NCBI GenBank assembly: GCA_012845835.1
Contig: JABAKD010000019.1
Location: forward strand, 11,155,344-11,219,343
Source: Undaria pinnatifida
Taxonomy: Eukaryota > Sar > Phaeophyceae > Laminariales > Alariaceae
Reading direction: 5' to 3'
DNA length: 64,000 nt
Shown: one piece after another, positions 32,670 to 43,217 of the stretch
Layout of the letters: each line of letters begins with the position of its first letter
Numbering within the stretch: the first letter of the stretch is position 1
Notes under the pieces: model-generated
Seen by the model: only the letters and a program-made list of their open reading frames with translations
Databases searched by the model: none
What the model was told of the DNA's origin: nothing
Made by a program: the position numbers and the translations under genes

Positions 32670-33499
32670 CCCCCCCTCCTCATTATACATGACGAACACA
32701 CTAATATCCCCCCTGCTTTGTGCATGACAAGGCACGACATCGCAGGGTTGATACAACGTCATATCGTAATTAACACAATATATCAAACTAAGAACCCCAA
32801 CAAACTCAAAACCAAAATTCCAGTCCTCAATTCAACAAGTCCTTCAAGTCTCGAAACCAAGTAACAACAGTCTCATGCTGCAACCATCAACTACTCTCGA
32901 AAATAATTGCCAGGTGAATACGACAACAATTTATTCTCGGAAATGACCAGGTAAAAACGGCGCCATTATCGAAAATTAACTCGAATAAACTCCGATCATT
33001 CCCGATTTCCTCGAGATACTAGTACCCAGCACGGGGCCTACAAGCCAAACCAGGAAAAACGAACTCTTCATTATTATACGAAAACGCAAACAACCGCAGA
33101 AACTGGATTTAATCGTACGCTGCACACTGCACGGCGAAAAGTATCCCCCTTCCTCCGTGCACGACGAAGTGTGTAGCACACGTAGCCGCGGGATGTTGCA
33201 CTGCTCAGAAACTCAAACTCGAAAAATAAGCTCCCGCGAAAAGAGGGGTCGCACGTCGATGTGCTTCGAGTTCGACGTGTACGCTGGGTTTATGCCAGGT
33301 TCTTCGCCCCCTCGTTATCCTCGAAAACCGCAATGTACGTCGTACCAAACCCCGGGACAACAAAATCCACACATAATACCGCGAAAAACATCGCCATCTT
33401 AATGTTCTCTGCCAGATTAAAACGGCATTGATCGTCCAATACGACGGTAACGACTCAAACAGACATAGTCTAATCATCAATTCGCAAAATCAAATCATA
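32670..33499. other. internal region of the LTR pair, no gene recognised
   Basis: Short overlapping frames at 33157-33480 show no domain. No reverse transcriptase or integrase motif is visible between the two LTRs, so the element is non-autonomous if it is a single element. Confidence 0.35.
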
Positions 33500-34400
33500 T
33501 ACATTAAAATTAAAATACACTCCAACTGTGAGATCGAATATTTTGTCGAAGCTCACCTTTGCAAGCTGTGTGTGATACTCCGATCGCGCGTATTATGGGT
33601 CGTGTGTCCTCATTAAGGATATAGGTCGGCGACTCCCCTTGCATCTACAGTGTAGCTATTAGGGTCAACAGGTTGGTGTTAGTCAGTCTGTGCGCGGAAA
33701 CCATAAAACCCGTTTCTGAGGGGGACAAAATCTGACAACTGTGGCAGGAAATGCATCAGTTCATTATCAAGTGAATCCTGTACGTCGAATAACCGGTGAG
33801 GGCAGGGCGGGGTTTTTAAGGACCTAGGGGCCTGATATTGATCAAAAGGGGGGGGCGGGGTGGGAGGCGAGGGGGGGGCGGGGGGGGGCGGGGGCGGGTG
33901 GGGCAGCTCAATTTGTGCGTAGAAATTATAAATCCTCCGAGGGGATAGATCTGAAGGTTTTGGAAAGAATGCACGGGGGAGGGGGGGGGGGGGGGGCGGG
34001 ACGGGCGGGGCAGTTCAATCTATGCGTGCAAACTGTGCATCCTTTAAGGGGACAAATATGACGGTTTTGGAAAGAATGCACCAGTTTATCATGCATATCC
34101 TGTAAGTCGTACAACCAGTGAGTAGAGGGCGGAGTGTTCGAGGGGGCGGGGGTGGGGTGGGGAGGTGGGGAGGTGGGGGGTGGGGGAGGAGGGCTTTAGG
34201 TCGCATTGATGTAGGGGTTTGCTATACGCGTGGTGATATTAATAGGTCTAGGCGATGGTGCGGGTGGTGGGGACGGAGGGGGCGTTGAGGGCAGGGGGGG
34301 GGGTTGGAATTGCAGCAGCGGCATGGATGGCTCTAAAAAGATAATGAGGTGGTATCCAGGGCGTGGAAGTGTTTATTACTTCTGGTGGATTTGGATATCA
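33500..34400 (-). repeat. C-rich modular repeat family, copy 4 (inverted)
   Basis: Reverse complement of the family: begins with the TCACAGTTGGAGTGTATTTTAAT-side tail and then G-rich linkers up to the GGATTTGGATATC block. It lies inside the LTR pair. Confidence 0.8.
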
Positions 34401-34721
34401 TAAACTGTATCATTCCTCACTATTCCTGACGAGCACGCGTAACATGGGTGCTATACATACTTGATTTAAGCATGGGGTAAGTCCGCGCGATCAGACAACG
34501 CATAACCAACGCGCCAGCGGGACAATACTCAAGTCACGGATACTCGAACTAGACCGAACGCGCCTCTGTGCACAGCTCGTGGTCTGTTCAATCTTGTGCG
34601 CTTTGCCATTGGCCGAGATTTGTCATACCAACAATAAATAAATAAGCCTCATCCTATAACAAAAACAAGAAAAACAATCAAGTCCATCTCAAGCAGGCTC
34701 ACAATCAAAGTTCAAACAACA

Positions 34722-35036
34722 AAATCACAATCACCCAGCATCATACCCATTCATTTCAACCCCAACGCCCCAAACACTACTGCTGGTGGTCCCTCCGCTG
34801 CGGCAGCCTCCTTCCGGTCTCATGGCATCGCCGCAGCTCGGGCACTCTCGCCTATCCTCCTGAATGAAGCAGCCGTTCCTGGCGCAAGATTGACTCCATA
34901 CAAGCAACGGATGGATCGTGCAATCGAGCGATTAGGTCGGCATAATAGGTTGAACTACTCTTTCATGCATTCGTCGTCAGTTCGTGAAGCATTTAAATTA
35001 GTATTTCAAGTTACCAAATGCCATTATTGTTTATAA
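34722..35036 (+). CDS. exon-like ORF without ATG start, unknown product
   Basis: A frame opens upstream of 34722, passes a possible ATCACCCAG acceptor and stays open to TAA at 35034-35036. It encodes an Ala-rich segment (AAAASFRSHGIAAARALS) followed by a basic stretch (LTPYKQRMDRAIERLGRHNR). The composition looks protein-like, but no family is recognised and the 5' boundary is a guess. Confidence 0.3.
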   Translation, partial: KSQSPSIIPIHFNPNAPNTTAGGPSAAAASFRSHGIAAARALSPILLNEAAVPGARLTPYKQRMDRAIERLGRHNRLNYSFMHSSSVREAFKLVFQVTKCHYCL

Positions 35037-36293
35037 TAGGACAAGCAACGTGCTATATGATACCATATGCAACAACAGCTCATTTCATCAAGAATCCCTC
35101 ACACATGCTCAGTTACCCTGTTTTCAGATCGCTCACCAAGAACCCTCTACTCATACCTGTTATACCTCCATGAATATCTTTAGCAATAGCAGCAGCAGTA
35201 GTATCGCAATGTTACACTGGGGGGTACTCTACTGCTGTGCAATGATCCGCAACGCAGACAGTATCTGGGCGTATCATATACTGGCAGACGAGTCAACGTA
35301 CAATCGATCGTGCTTGTATATCATTCGTACTCGTATCCTCTTGTATCGATAACTGCCAACAGACGTACGGACAGCACGGAATGTACTACTGTAGTACTGC
35401 ATGCTGTTTCTACACTAACGTCACACGTCAAATACATACCGGGTACATCAGTTGACGGCACTCTTGCCCCTTGACGGACAGCTGTCAAGGACTTATACAC
35501 CCATTACTGTAGTTAAAAAAACCTTGACGGGACAACTACTCTCAAAATGCCGATGCAAGTACAAAAATGGTTTGTATGCAAATATAATCAAAGGTGCAAA
35601 ATAATACAGCAACTAACGTACACAATTGTCGGCATTTCGACGACGGTTTAATATACCGACAACCTGCAATTTGCCAGTAGGCACATCATGCAGCACTATG
35701 TTAAGCAGTGAGTCAGCAGCACCATAAACCAAGCAAAATCCCAGCTCAAAGGGCACTACTAGCAAAACAGGTTGATCAATCCTGTACTGCTCATTATGCG
35801 TAGTCTTCAAGAGGCGTGCTTGTATTTGTAGCATTGCTCGGCATACCGCGAAACCGTACCTCAACCCTATCCCAATTTTTGCAAGTAATTGATTCGCGCA
35901 ATTTTCGTACTGCTGTACTCTGCTGTACCGATTGTATGATACTCCGGAGTATGATACAACATGTACTGCCGTGTGTGCATTCTTTCAGTATTTCACTTTC
36001 ACGTATAAAACTCAACTCCGACATGTTGTGCCCTGCCCGGAGGCTCCGCCAGGCAGCAACAACACGGAATCAGACATGTTAGTCCTGCAGTACGTCTACT
36101 ACAGATCGCGTCAGGCACCATTCACTCTCAATCAAGCTCAATCTTGGGGTCCGGTTCGTAATTCTCAAATCAACATGAAACAAGCCAAAACGAAAAACAT
36201 CACCAGCAAGCAAAATCAACACGTGCCTCGTGCGGGCCTAAGCCCTCGTTGATGGCCCGCTGTTACTTTCTCCTTCACTCGCGCTCGCTTTGG
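35037..36293. other. no gene recognised; three TACTGCTGT-type motifs
   Basis: Open frames of 76-106 codons overlap on both strands with no recognisable domain. The motif TACTGCTGT or variants occur at 35230, 35388 (variant) and 35908. Confidence 0.35.
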
Positions 36294-37292
36294 TCATCTC
36301 CTCCTTTTTCGTCCATGCTCCGACCCCCAATCGATGGTGCAGACCCTTCCACCAGTGCCCACCACCGCTCTCTTAACGTTGTTCCAGAATTCATACGCGT
36401 GTTCCATCGCGCTCGCAATCTCCTCAACCTCTCTCCCGGCACCTGCCGGCCAAGTAATCCCACCTCTCCTTTTCTCTTCTCTTGCACAAAAAAAAGTAGC
36501 CACAGATTCACGCACAGGCCTGGCTGTACTGCGGGCTTGTAGATACAGTGGTAGCAGCGGTCCCAGCAGCGGCGGTGGCAACGGCGACGGCAACGGCGGC
36601 GACGGTGGCGATGGCAGCGGCGGTGACCATGACGGCGGCTTTGATGACGACGGTAGCGGCGGTGGCGGTGGCGGCGGCGATGGCGGCGGCGGTGATGACG
36701 GCTGTTTTGGCGGCAATTCTTCTTCGTTGCACGCGTAGCAATTCTCTGACGACTGCTCTTCCTGCAGAGGGGGCGATTGGGGCAGCTGCTGCCTCTGCAA
36801 CAACTGCTTCTCTCCAGCGCCGTCGCCACCAGCGCCATGCAGATCTACCAGCTTCGGCTTATGTTTGGCTTTGCTGAGACCGCGCAGTTCCTGCAGGGGC
36901 GAAGTATTGTTACTCTCCTTTTCTTTCTCTCTTCTTTCTCTGTCTCTCTCTTTCTCTTTCTCTCTTTCTCTGTTCTCTCTCTCTTACCTCTCTCTCACCT
37001 TTCGCCCTCTCCCATTCTCGAACAAAGCCACTCTTTCGTCCATTTTCCGCATCACATTAGCTTGAATCTCGTGCTTCTCGTGGAGGAGTCGTAGTGCGTC
37101 ATGTATCATCGACACCCGCCAGGACCAAAACGTAGTCAGGCCATACACCTCTTTAGTATATGGCGCTCGCAGGGCTGCTTCAGCGAGTCCGACTTCTGTC
37201 ACGCGCTTCTGCAACCTTATCTGGATCTTCAGCAGCTTTACGGCCTCTCTTAAATAATCTACACTAATGCTAGAATCCCACGGACCTGACAT
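36294..37292 (-). CDS. two-exon gene of unknown function next to an LTR
   Basis: Exon 1 runs from ATG 37290-37292 to AAG at 36999 (98 codons). A GTGAGA donor and a CCCCTGCAG acceptor (36891) remove a 108-bp GA-rich intron. Exon 2 (36890-36294) continues in phase 0 to a stop, giving 296 residues. Residues 1-98 are helix-prone, with regular hydrophobic spacing and little Pro, including DALRLLHEKHEIQ. A Gln-rich patch lies near 128-145, CYAC near 149, and a long Pro/Ser-rich tract from about 158 encoded by a GGC-type triplet repeat. The C-terminus is basic (GRKRRR). The ATG is 70 bp downstream of an LTR in the same orientation, so it may be the element's gag-like gene, a captured gene, or a host gene using the LTR as promoter. 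No family recognised. Confidence 0.5.
36540..36720. repeat. imperfect GGC/GGT triplet repeat
   Basis: On the plus strand, GGCGGTGGC-like triplets interspersed with GAC and GAT codons dominate this block. On the minus strand it encodes the Pro/Ser tract of the two-exon gene. Confidence 0.75.
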
Positions 37293-37361
37293 GGCTCTTT
37301 CACACCTTTGTAGGCTGGCCTTGGCTGTGCTTTTCAATAGAAACCAACCGGTTCACTAGTG

Positions 37362-37638
37362 TGTTGATGTATCTCTAAAGGTGCATACGTAGCTGGCGCG
37401 GGAAGGGGTGATGATGACTCAAGACGGTGACACAGAACTCTTCTCATATTATCCAGCCGTCGAGTCTGACTCGGTCTCATATGGAGCAAAACTACGAGTG
37501 ACAGCTCATGGCAAATCATGCCGGGAAACATCAGGCCAAACAGTCCCCTTGTACCTTATACATGAATCCCTTACCAACATATGTAACTCCCTGATATATT
37601 ATGGATCATAACCGTCATGTTCATGAGGACAACCAACA
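37362..37638 (-). repeat. LTR (minus orientation), right of a pair
   Basis: TGTTGGTTGTCC to ATCAACA on the minus strand. As a 5' LTR it would drive transcription toward the two-exon gene at 37292. The sequence after it, ACTAGTGAACCGG, is not an obvious primer-binding site. No flanking duplication is found. Confidence 0.75.
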
Positions 37639-38431
37639 TATTTTTTCTAGAAAAGCGGCGGGATTACCACCTGTTCGACTACTGCTGTATAGTTGGAGAA
37701 TATCGTATCGTATCAGGTAGCCGAGTTCTCGAAGTCAGAGGCTTATGAAAGAAGCAGTGCTTTGGAAGCTGAGACAGATGATGCGAGTGGCCCCACCCCA
37801 TTCACTCCTCACTTCTCACTTTTCTCTCATCCTTCTATTCTGCTTCGCCAGTTTTCAGTGTCCGCTGAACTTTGGACACAGCAGTCATTGTTCTCAAGTG
37901 CTTCTTTTCTTGACCGAAAGCGCCCGTTAAAACATCAATATATGTCTTCCTCGTGCATCTTGCACGCTCCTTCTGTTAGCTTAATTGCTGCCAGCGCCAG
38001 CCTCTGCGACCACGTCAAGTCGTATCGCCACATACGCGAAAAGGTTATAGAGCCATCGTCATCGTCTACAGCATGGCACGCGTAACAGGAGTCTTCGAGG
38101 AGACGTCTTCGAGGGAACCTTCAATTTGGAGCAGCCACGGGACTGTCAACAAATACGGGACTGCCAACTTTGGGAGTTTTTGAAAAAGTGAGTGTCGAGT
38201 AAAGATTTTCGACAGCAGCTGGGATTAGATTGATCGTCTAGATTCAAGATACTTTGCACTGGTGGCCGAGTCCGTCTCGGTCGTGTACTGCTGTCAGGAA
38301 GGGCAGCATCGTATCTATGCGTCGATATCGCTATCGGAGCATAGTACTTTGCGTTTGCTTTTCTTGCACGGGTTGAGTAGTGCGGCCCAATTACCGTGCT
38401 TCTTGAGGCGTTGCAAATTGCATTACGTCCG
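37639..38431. other. no gene recognised
   Basis: A plus-strand frame at 37693-38085 (130 codons) lacks recognisable motifs. Two TACTGCTGT motifs lie at 37680 and 38286. Confidence 0.3.
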
Positions 38432-38890
38432 CTTGAGCCTGCACCAGCTGCAGCACTTACCGCGCAGGTAGTGCACGTCAGGTATTCGCACACGGGACGA
38501 GAAAGGACTCGAGACGTTCAGTTGAGCTTGCACCAGCTGCAGCATCGACGGCACAGGTAGTACACGTCAGTTATTCGAACACGGATCGAGAAAGGACTTG
38601 AGACGTTCAGTTGAGCCTGCACCAGCTGCAGCACCGACGGCACAGGTAGTGCACGGCAGTTATTCGAACCCGGGTCGAGAAAGAACCCGAGACGTTCAGT
38701 TGAGCCTGCACCAGCTGCAGCATCGACGCCATAGGTAGTGCGCGTCATTGGAACACGGGTCGAGAACAGACTCGAGGCGTTCAGTTAGCCTGCACCAGCC
38801 GCAGCATAGACGGCACATTTAGTGCACGTCAGAGGACCACGCTGCATCAGCTGTAGCATAGAGGGCACAGGTAGTGTACGTCAGTACAAT
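38432..38890 (+). repeat. minisatellite, ~86-bp units, about five and a half copies
   Basis: Units share GCCTGCACCAGCTGCAGCA, CGGCACAGGTAGTGCACG and CGGGTCGAGAAAGNAC. Each holds the dyad CAGCTG. The array ends 120 bp before the gag ATG at 39014, the position of promoter repeats in an LTR or upstream region. Confidence 0.85.
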
Positions 38891-39013
38891 AAGGCACAGG
38901 CCGAGCTTTGCAAACTCGGGGTGTGTTTGGGTTTTTGAGAAGCCTGCACAAGGATTGCAGCAAGGTATTTACAAACCCTTCACGTTCACTGCTGAGCGGG
39001 AGGACCCATTATC

Positions 39014-40192
39014 ATGGACGGCACAACGAACAGCCTTCACGTTTTCTTGAAACAAAGATCAAATATCGATGGCCAAACGGCGGACGACTTTCTTGCATGG
39101 AGTTCTAAGCTTCGTGCCAGTCTCAGCATCTACAACAGAGCATATTTAACATCCTGCTGGGGCAAAAGCGACCGTCGGAGACCGACCACGGCCAGGCCAC
39201 TGCCCGTGCGGCGTGGGATGCCGCCGAACAGGATCTACTCATCAACGGGTGGCTCAGCCTTCTTCGTCATGCGGAATTTCGAGGGCAACGCAATCGAGGG
39301 TGAAGCAGGACATGGACAACAGGCGTGGGCAGCGCTGCGTGAGAAGTTCAAAGGGAGTTCGCGAGAAGCAATTCGCACGGAGCATTCAAAAATGAACGAC
39401 ACGCGAATGCGTTCAGACCAGGACCCGGACGAGTATCTGTACATCATGGATAGCTGTCGAGATCGCCTTAACGCGTGCGACCCACCAGAGGGTCCCGCAG
39501 ATCGTCAGTTTGAGGATGTTTCATTGCAAGCTCAACCACCCGAATATAAGTCCATACGCCAAGCCCACCTAGAGAGAGGTGATTTCGGACTTGCCGATAT
39601 CCGGTGTATGATGGCGATCATTTGCGCAGACAACCTGGCCCGTTCACGTTCCGATTCATACAGGGGTGTCGCGGGACGTGATGCCGACATGCAGGCCATG
39701 ACCCGCGATGACTATGACATCAAGTGCCTCTTCTGTGGTCGTGTCGGTCACTTCAAAATTAAATGCCCCCTGCGCGTCAAGCATCAGCAGCAGGAGAATA
39801 ATGTACATCAGCCGCAGCAGCGTGAAGGACAACAAAACCACGTGAAGGACAACAAAACCACCCGTGCAGACAGCAACGACAAAACCGTGGAGGCGGGCGA
39901 GGTCCCATGTGGTGCTCGTACCACAACCTTTCATAGCGACGCCGTCTGCCGTGCCAGGAGGCGCAAACAGGCTGATGGCAACGCCCACATTTGCCGCAAC
40001 GGGGCCTTCGCGCATAAAGGGAATCTGCAGCGCTTTCGATCTTCCAGAAGAGGGCGATCAGCCGGAACGCCCCTTCATCTCCTTCACAACGACGGAGGTA
40101 CATCCCACGGCGGAAATTGCAGCGGAGCAAAGCCACAAAGAGGGAACGTGGCCATTCAGCTCACTGTCAGCATCACGTCCTTGGACATTTGA
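39014..40192 (+). pseudogene. gag: retroelement gag with zinc knuckle
   Basis: The frame starts at ATG 39014. The N-terminal ~200 residues resemble copia-type gag (ADDFLAWSSKLRASL, then AWAALREKFKG). CLFCGRVGHFKIKC near residue 240 is a CX2CX4HX4C knuckle. Beyond about residue 290 the protein continues in a different frame (see protease), so this frame's C-terminal part is probably shifted. A perfect 20-bp tandem duplication (39822-39861) sits in this junction. Decayed copy of a retroelement nucleocapsid gene. Confidence 0.7.
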
Positions 40193-40511
40193 GGAATGCG
40201 CCAAGCCCGGCATCTCTTCTGGAGTTCAGGAAAAATCGGACTTCTACATGAACGAGGGAACGGACGGCGAGGGTAGATCGTTGTACGGAGTGGCCCCGGT
40301 GGAGCCAACACCATCCGAGATCGAGCGCAAACCGCACGAGAGCGGTAATGTTTTTACTGTTCTAGTCGACAGCGGAGCCTCAGGACACTACTTCGATGAT
40401 ACCATCATTCCCGATCTCAAACATCGTTTACAGGACTTCACCTCCCTCAGTACGCCTCGCATGATTCTTGCGGCTAGAGGAGCTCTGCTGGACGGCACAG
40501 CGGGGACCTGA
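39864..40511 (+). pseudogene. copia-type aspartic protease region
   Basis: This frame, shifted relative to gag, encodes LVDSGASGHYFDD near 40360-40400. DSGASGH is the active-site signature of Ty1/copia proteases. It continues toward MILAARG and stops at TGA (40509). One base later the protein-like LIVIDFRIAFG is readable, indicating a frameshift at the end. Expected to process gag-pol in an intact element. Confidence 0.65.
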
Positions 40512-40539
40512 TTGTAATCGATTTCAGAATAGCGTTCGG

Positions 40540-41310
40540 ATAGTCGGGGTCCCCGTGGTTCTCGGGAATTCTAGCCGCGGCCGCCGAACAAGCACACTGC
40601 AACACCACGCTAGAATCCGCACGGTTGCTTGACGAAGGGAAGAAAATGGTGGCACATGTAAAGTGGCGAAGACATGGGAGGAAGGAAACCCTACTCCGGT
40701 ACCCCCACAGGCCAAAATCAGATCGCATCCTGGAGGAGAAAAATCCTATCCCTTTTTTATCACAGTGTACGTAGACGACTTCTTACTTGTAAGAGTGCAA
40801 CAGGCAGACGCCGATCGTTCCCTCCTAGTAGCATCGGCCTCTCTAGCATCGGATTGCGTACGGCTGATCGGACCGGAAGAGGACGGCGTGACCCCGATCC
40901 TCACACCCAAAAAGAGCACCGATTGGGACACTGCGATCGACCTCCTTGGGTTCACCGTCAGTTCCCACACTCTGAGGATATCCTTTCCTCGTCAGAAAAC
41001 CGAAACAATAATAGCACTACTACATGAGGATTGGCCCGTTAGTAGACGCTGCGCAAAGGCGCGAGAGGTTCTTAGTATGGCCGGCAAGCTGTGGAACCTT
41101 GCGTATGTAGTGCGAGCAGACAGATATTTCGTTTGGAGACTTTTGCGACTCACCGGGTTGCACGACTCAGAAGATGGAAAACAACATAACCACGCCGTTC
41201 GCCTGGGCCGCGAGTTCCGTGCCGACCTCCTCTTTTGGAAGTGGGCTATAGACCACGAGCTCATGCGAGTAGGCGAGTCCCTAAGCGCCCCGTGTTACGC
41301 GGCGATGTAG
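40540..41310 (+). pseudogene. DIRS-like reverse transcriptase, C-terminal part
   Basis: The frame holds FFITVYVDDFLL (YVDD catalytic box, about 40755), then LLGFTVSSHTLRISFP and a thumb-like helical segment ending in RLTGL. The spacing YVDD to LGF and what follows resemble DIRS/PAT-type tyrosine-recombinase elements rather than copia. The fingers portion upstream of the YVDD, normally about 150 residues, is missing or scrambled in 40512-40660. It ends at a stop at 41310. Confidence 0.65.
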
Positions 41311-41900
41311 CGCCCACGTGAAAGACACTACCTGTCAGACGTGAAATTTGAAGCGGTCGACGGGTACCGCGTAGAGCGAAGGGTGTACTGGCGGTACGAT
41401 TTACCTGCAGCGCTGACAGCTGAGCTTAAACGTAAGGCGGAACGCCGAGAGACATGCACCGTTACGATAAACCTGGGTGGACTGTGGGGAATGGTGGTCA
41501 CGGCCTGCGTGATGCTTGAATTAGTAGGCGATCACCCGTGGGTCGAAGGGGACCTCGTGTTGATGCGTGGTGACATCGCGGCGGCAGTAACCTGAGTCTA
41601 TAAATGCGGCGGGGCTACAGACAAAAGGGCGGGCCTAGTGATGAGAATGTTGGTACGCCTCGAAGTCAAAGGTGGGTGGAGTCACACCGCCAAGGACATC
41701 CCTGGTACGCAGAAGACCAAGGCTACGGTAGGGGGGGTACCCCCGTTTTCACTTGTGAGTTTGAGCAAGTCGCACGAGTGACTATGTACCTCACGGATGA
41801 TAATGGTTTAGACAGTTGTTTTGGAGCAGCTTAGATTGCCTTTGCATTGCGGATCGATTTCAGAACGTACTAGCAGACGGCATACCGCGGTGGCCACGGC
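41311..41900 (+). pseudogene. DIRS-like RNase H region, broken
   Basis: A frame from 41341 encodes VYWRYDLPAALT, TINLGGLWGMVVTAC and LMRGDIAAAVT. After a stop, GGATDKRAGLVMRML and WSHTAKDIPGTQ are readable to about 41705, and NVLADGIPRW follows near 41870, separated by inserted sequence. These match the layout of DIRS-type RNase H ending in ADG-SRW. Several stops and frame changes make it non-functional. Confidence 0.55.
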
Positions 41901-42046
41901 TCGACATAGGTAGTAGGATCAGGGAACCAACTAACACAGACGATTGGTCGGAGCGGCCCATTGGGAAAAAAAGAGAAGGAATATTTTCGTTGGTGCTAGA
42001 ATGTTGGTGTATTGCCCACGAACACGACGAAGTGCTATAGAATCTC

Positions 42047-43217
42047 ATGGCGAACGGACCGGGGAGTGCGCAACGGCCTCGTGCTTTGCCACACATGCGG
42101 AACACCCCGTCGCACAGCAACTTGCTGCCTGCTCTCGTGTATCGCGCGGCCTCGCGCTCAGGATCAGGGAGCAAGGAGGAGATAGCGCGTTTGGTGGAGA
42201 CCCTGGCGCTAGCATCGGTCGGGGAAAGCACCCAGAGAAACTACTTGGGAAAGTGGAACATCTGGGTGAAAGAGAGGAACACGCAGGGAAAGGGGCCTTG
42301 GTTGCATATGCTATCGAACAATGACCTGTTCCTGGCAGAGGTGTTGGAGTTCATGGCGTGTCGGTGTTTCGTGCACAACAACCAACAGTCCACGGTAAGG
42401 GGGTATTTGGCCGTGATTAACTTTCACAAGATGCATGCGGGTTGGGAGTTGCCGACCTCGCACTGTATGGTCGTGGCTGTAGCAAAAGAGATTGACAAAG
42501 CGCACGAAATGACCACGAAGTGGAAACCCTGTAGTTTGCCCTTGACGTGGTCCATGTTGTCGCAAAGGAAACCGGTAGTTACAGCCATGACAGACGGCGG
42601 TTGAGTCATGTGGTTGGGCCTCGTCTTGTCGTATTTTCCGCAGAGCGTCGGAGTTGTGGGCCTACGCGAACGGGCAAGTACATCCCGAGTTTTGCCTGGA
42701 TCGTAGCAGCTTGACCTTTTTCCGGGGAGAAGCACAGCTCGCGTTCGAACATCGTTCGTCCGCGGACGCGGTGCAGGTACGGCTTGTGGCCTCCAAGAAT
42801 GACCAGAAGAGAGTGGGCTGTACGATCACTCGCACACGCGCTGCGGGCACAATGGCAGGGAGGGTCGGGTTGGGGCGCGCGTTCGAAGCGGTGCTCGAGT
42901 TGCTCGACGTGCACCCCCAGCTCCGCGGGGATGCTCCGCTAACCGCCAGGTTGACGTCCGGCGGATGGCGGGTGTTCACGCGTACAGAAGTGGTAGCATC
43001 GCTGAGGCTAATTGTGGGAAGCAGCGGGAGAGACTCCGCTAAGTACGCCCTGCACTCGGGAAGAATAGGGGGGGGCACGCAACTGGCCGCCCAGGGGATC
43101 CTTGAATTGCAAATCCAAAGGGCAGGGAGGTGGAAATCGCGGGCTTTTATGACACGCGTGCGAGCGGCGGGGGAAGGAGCAGAGCACGTATCCGCCGCCC
43201 TCGCGAATATAAGTTAG
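42047..43217 (+). pseudogene. DIRS-like tyrosine recombinase, catalytic Tyr replaced
   Basis: The N-terminal core-binding part (42047-42604) has ASVGESTQRNYLGKWNIWV and FLAEVLEFMA and ends at a stop. The catalytic part continues in another frame (about 42630-43217): RASELWAYANGQVHP (first catalytic Arg), HSGRIGG (His-x-x-Arg) and GRWKSRAFMTRVRA. Family members have FxxYxR there; here Tyr is Arg. With the frame break, the enzyme should be inactive. In intact elements it integrates circular cDNA without a DDE integrase. Confidence 0.75.

Noticed and set aside
36904-37012. CT-rich tract read as a hydrophobic Leu/Phe/Ser protein
   Set aside because: It is a microsatellite within the intron of the minus-strand gene.
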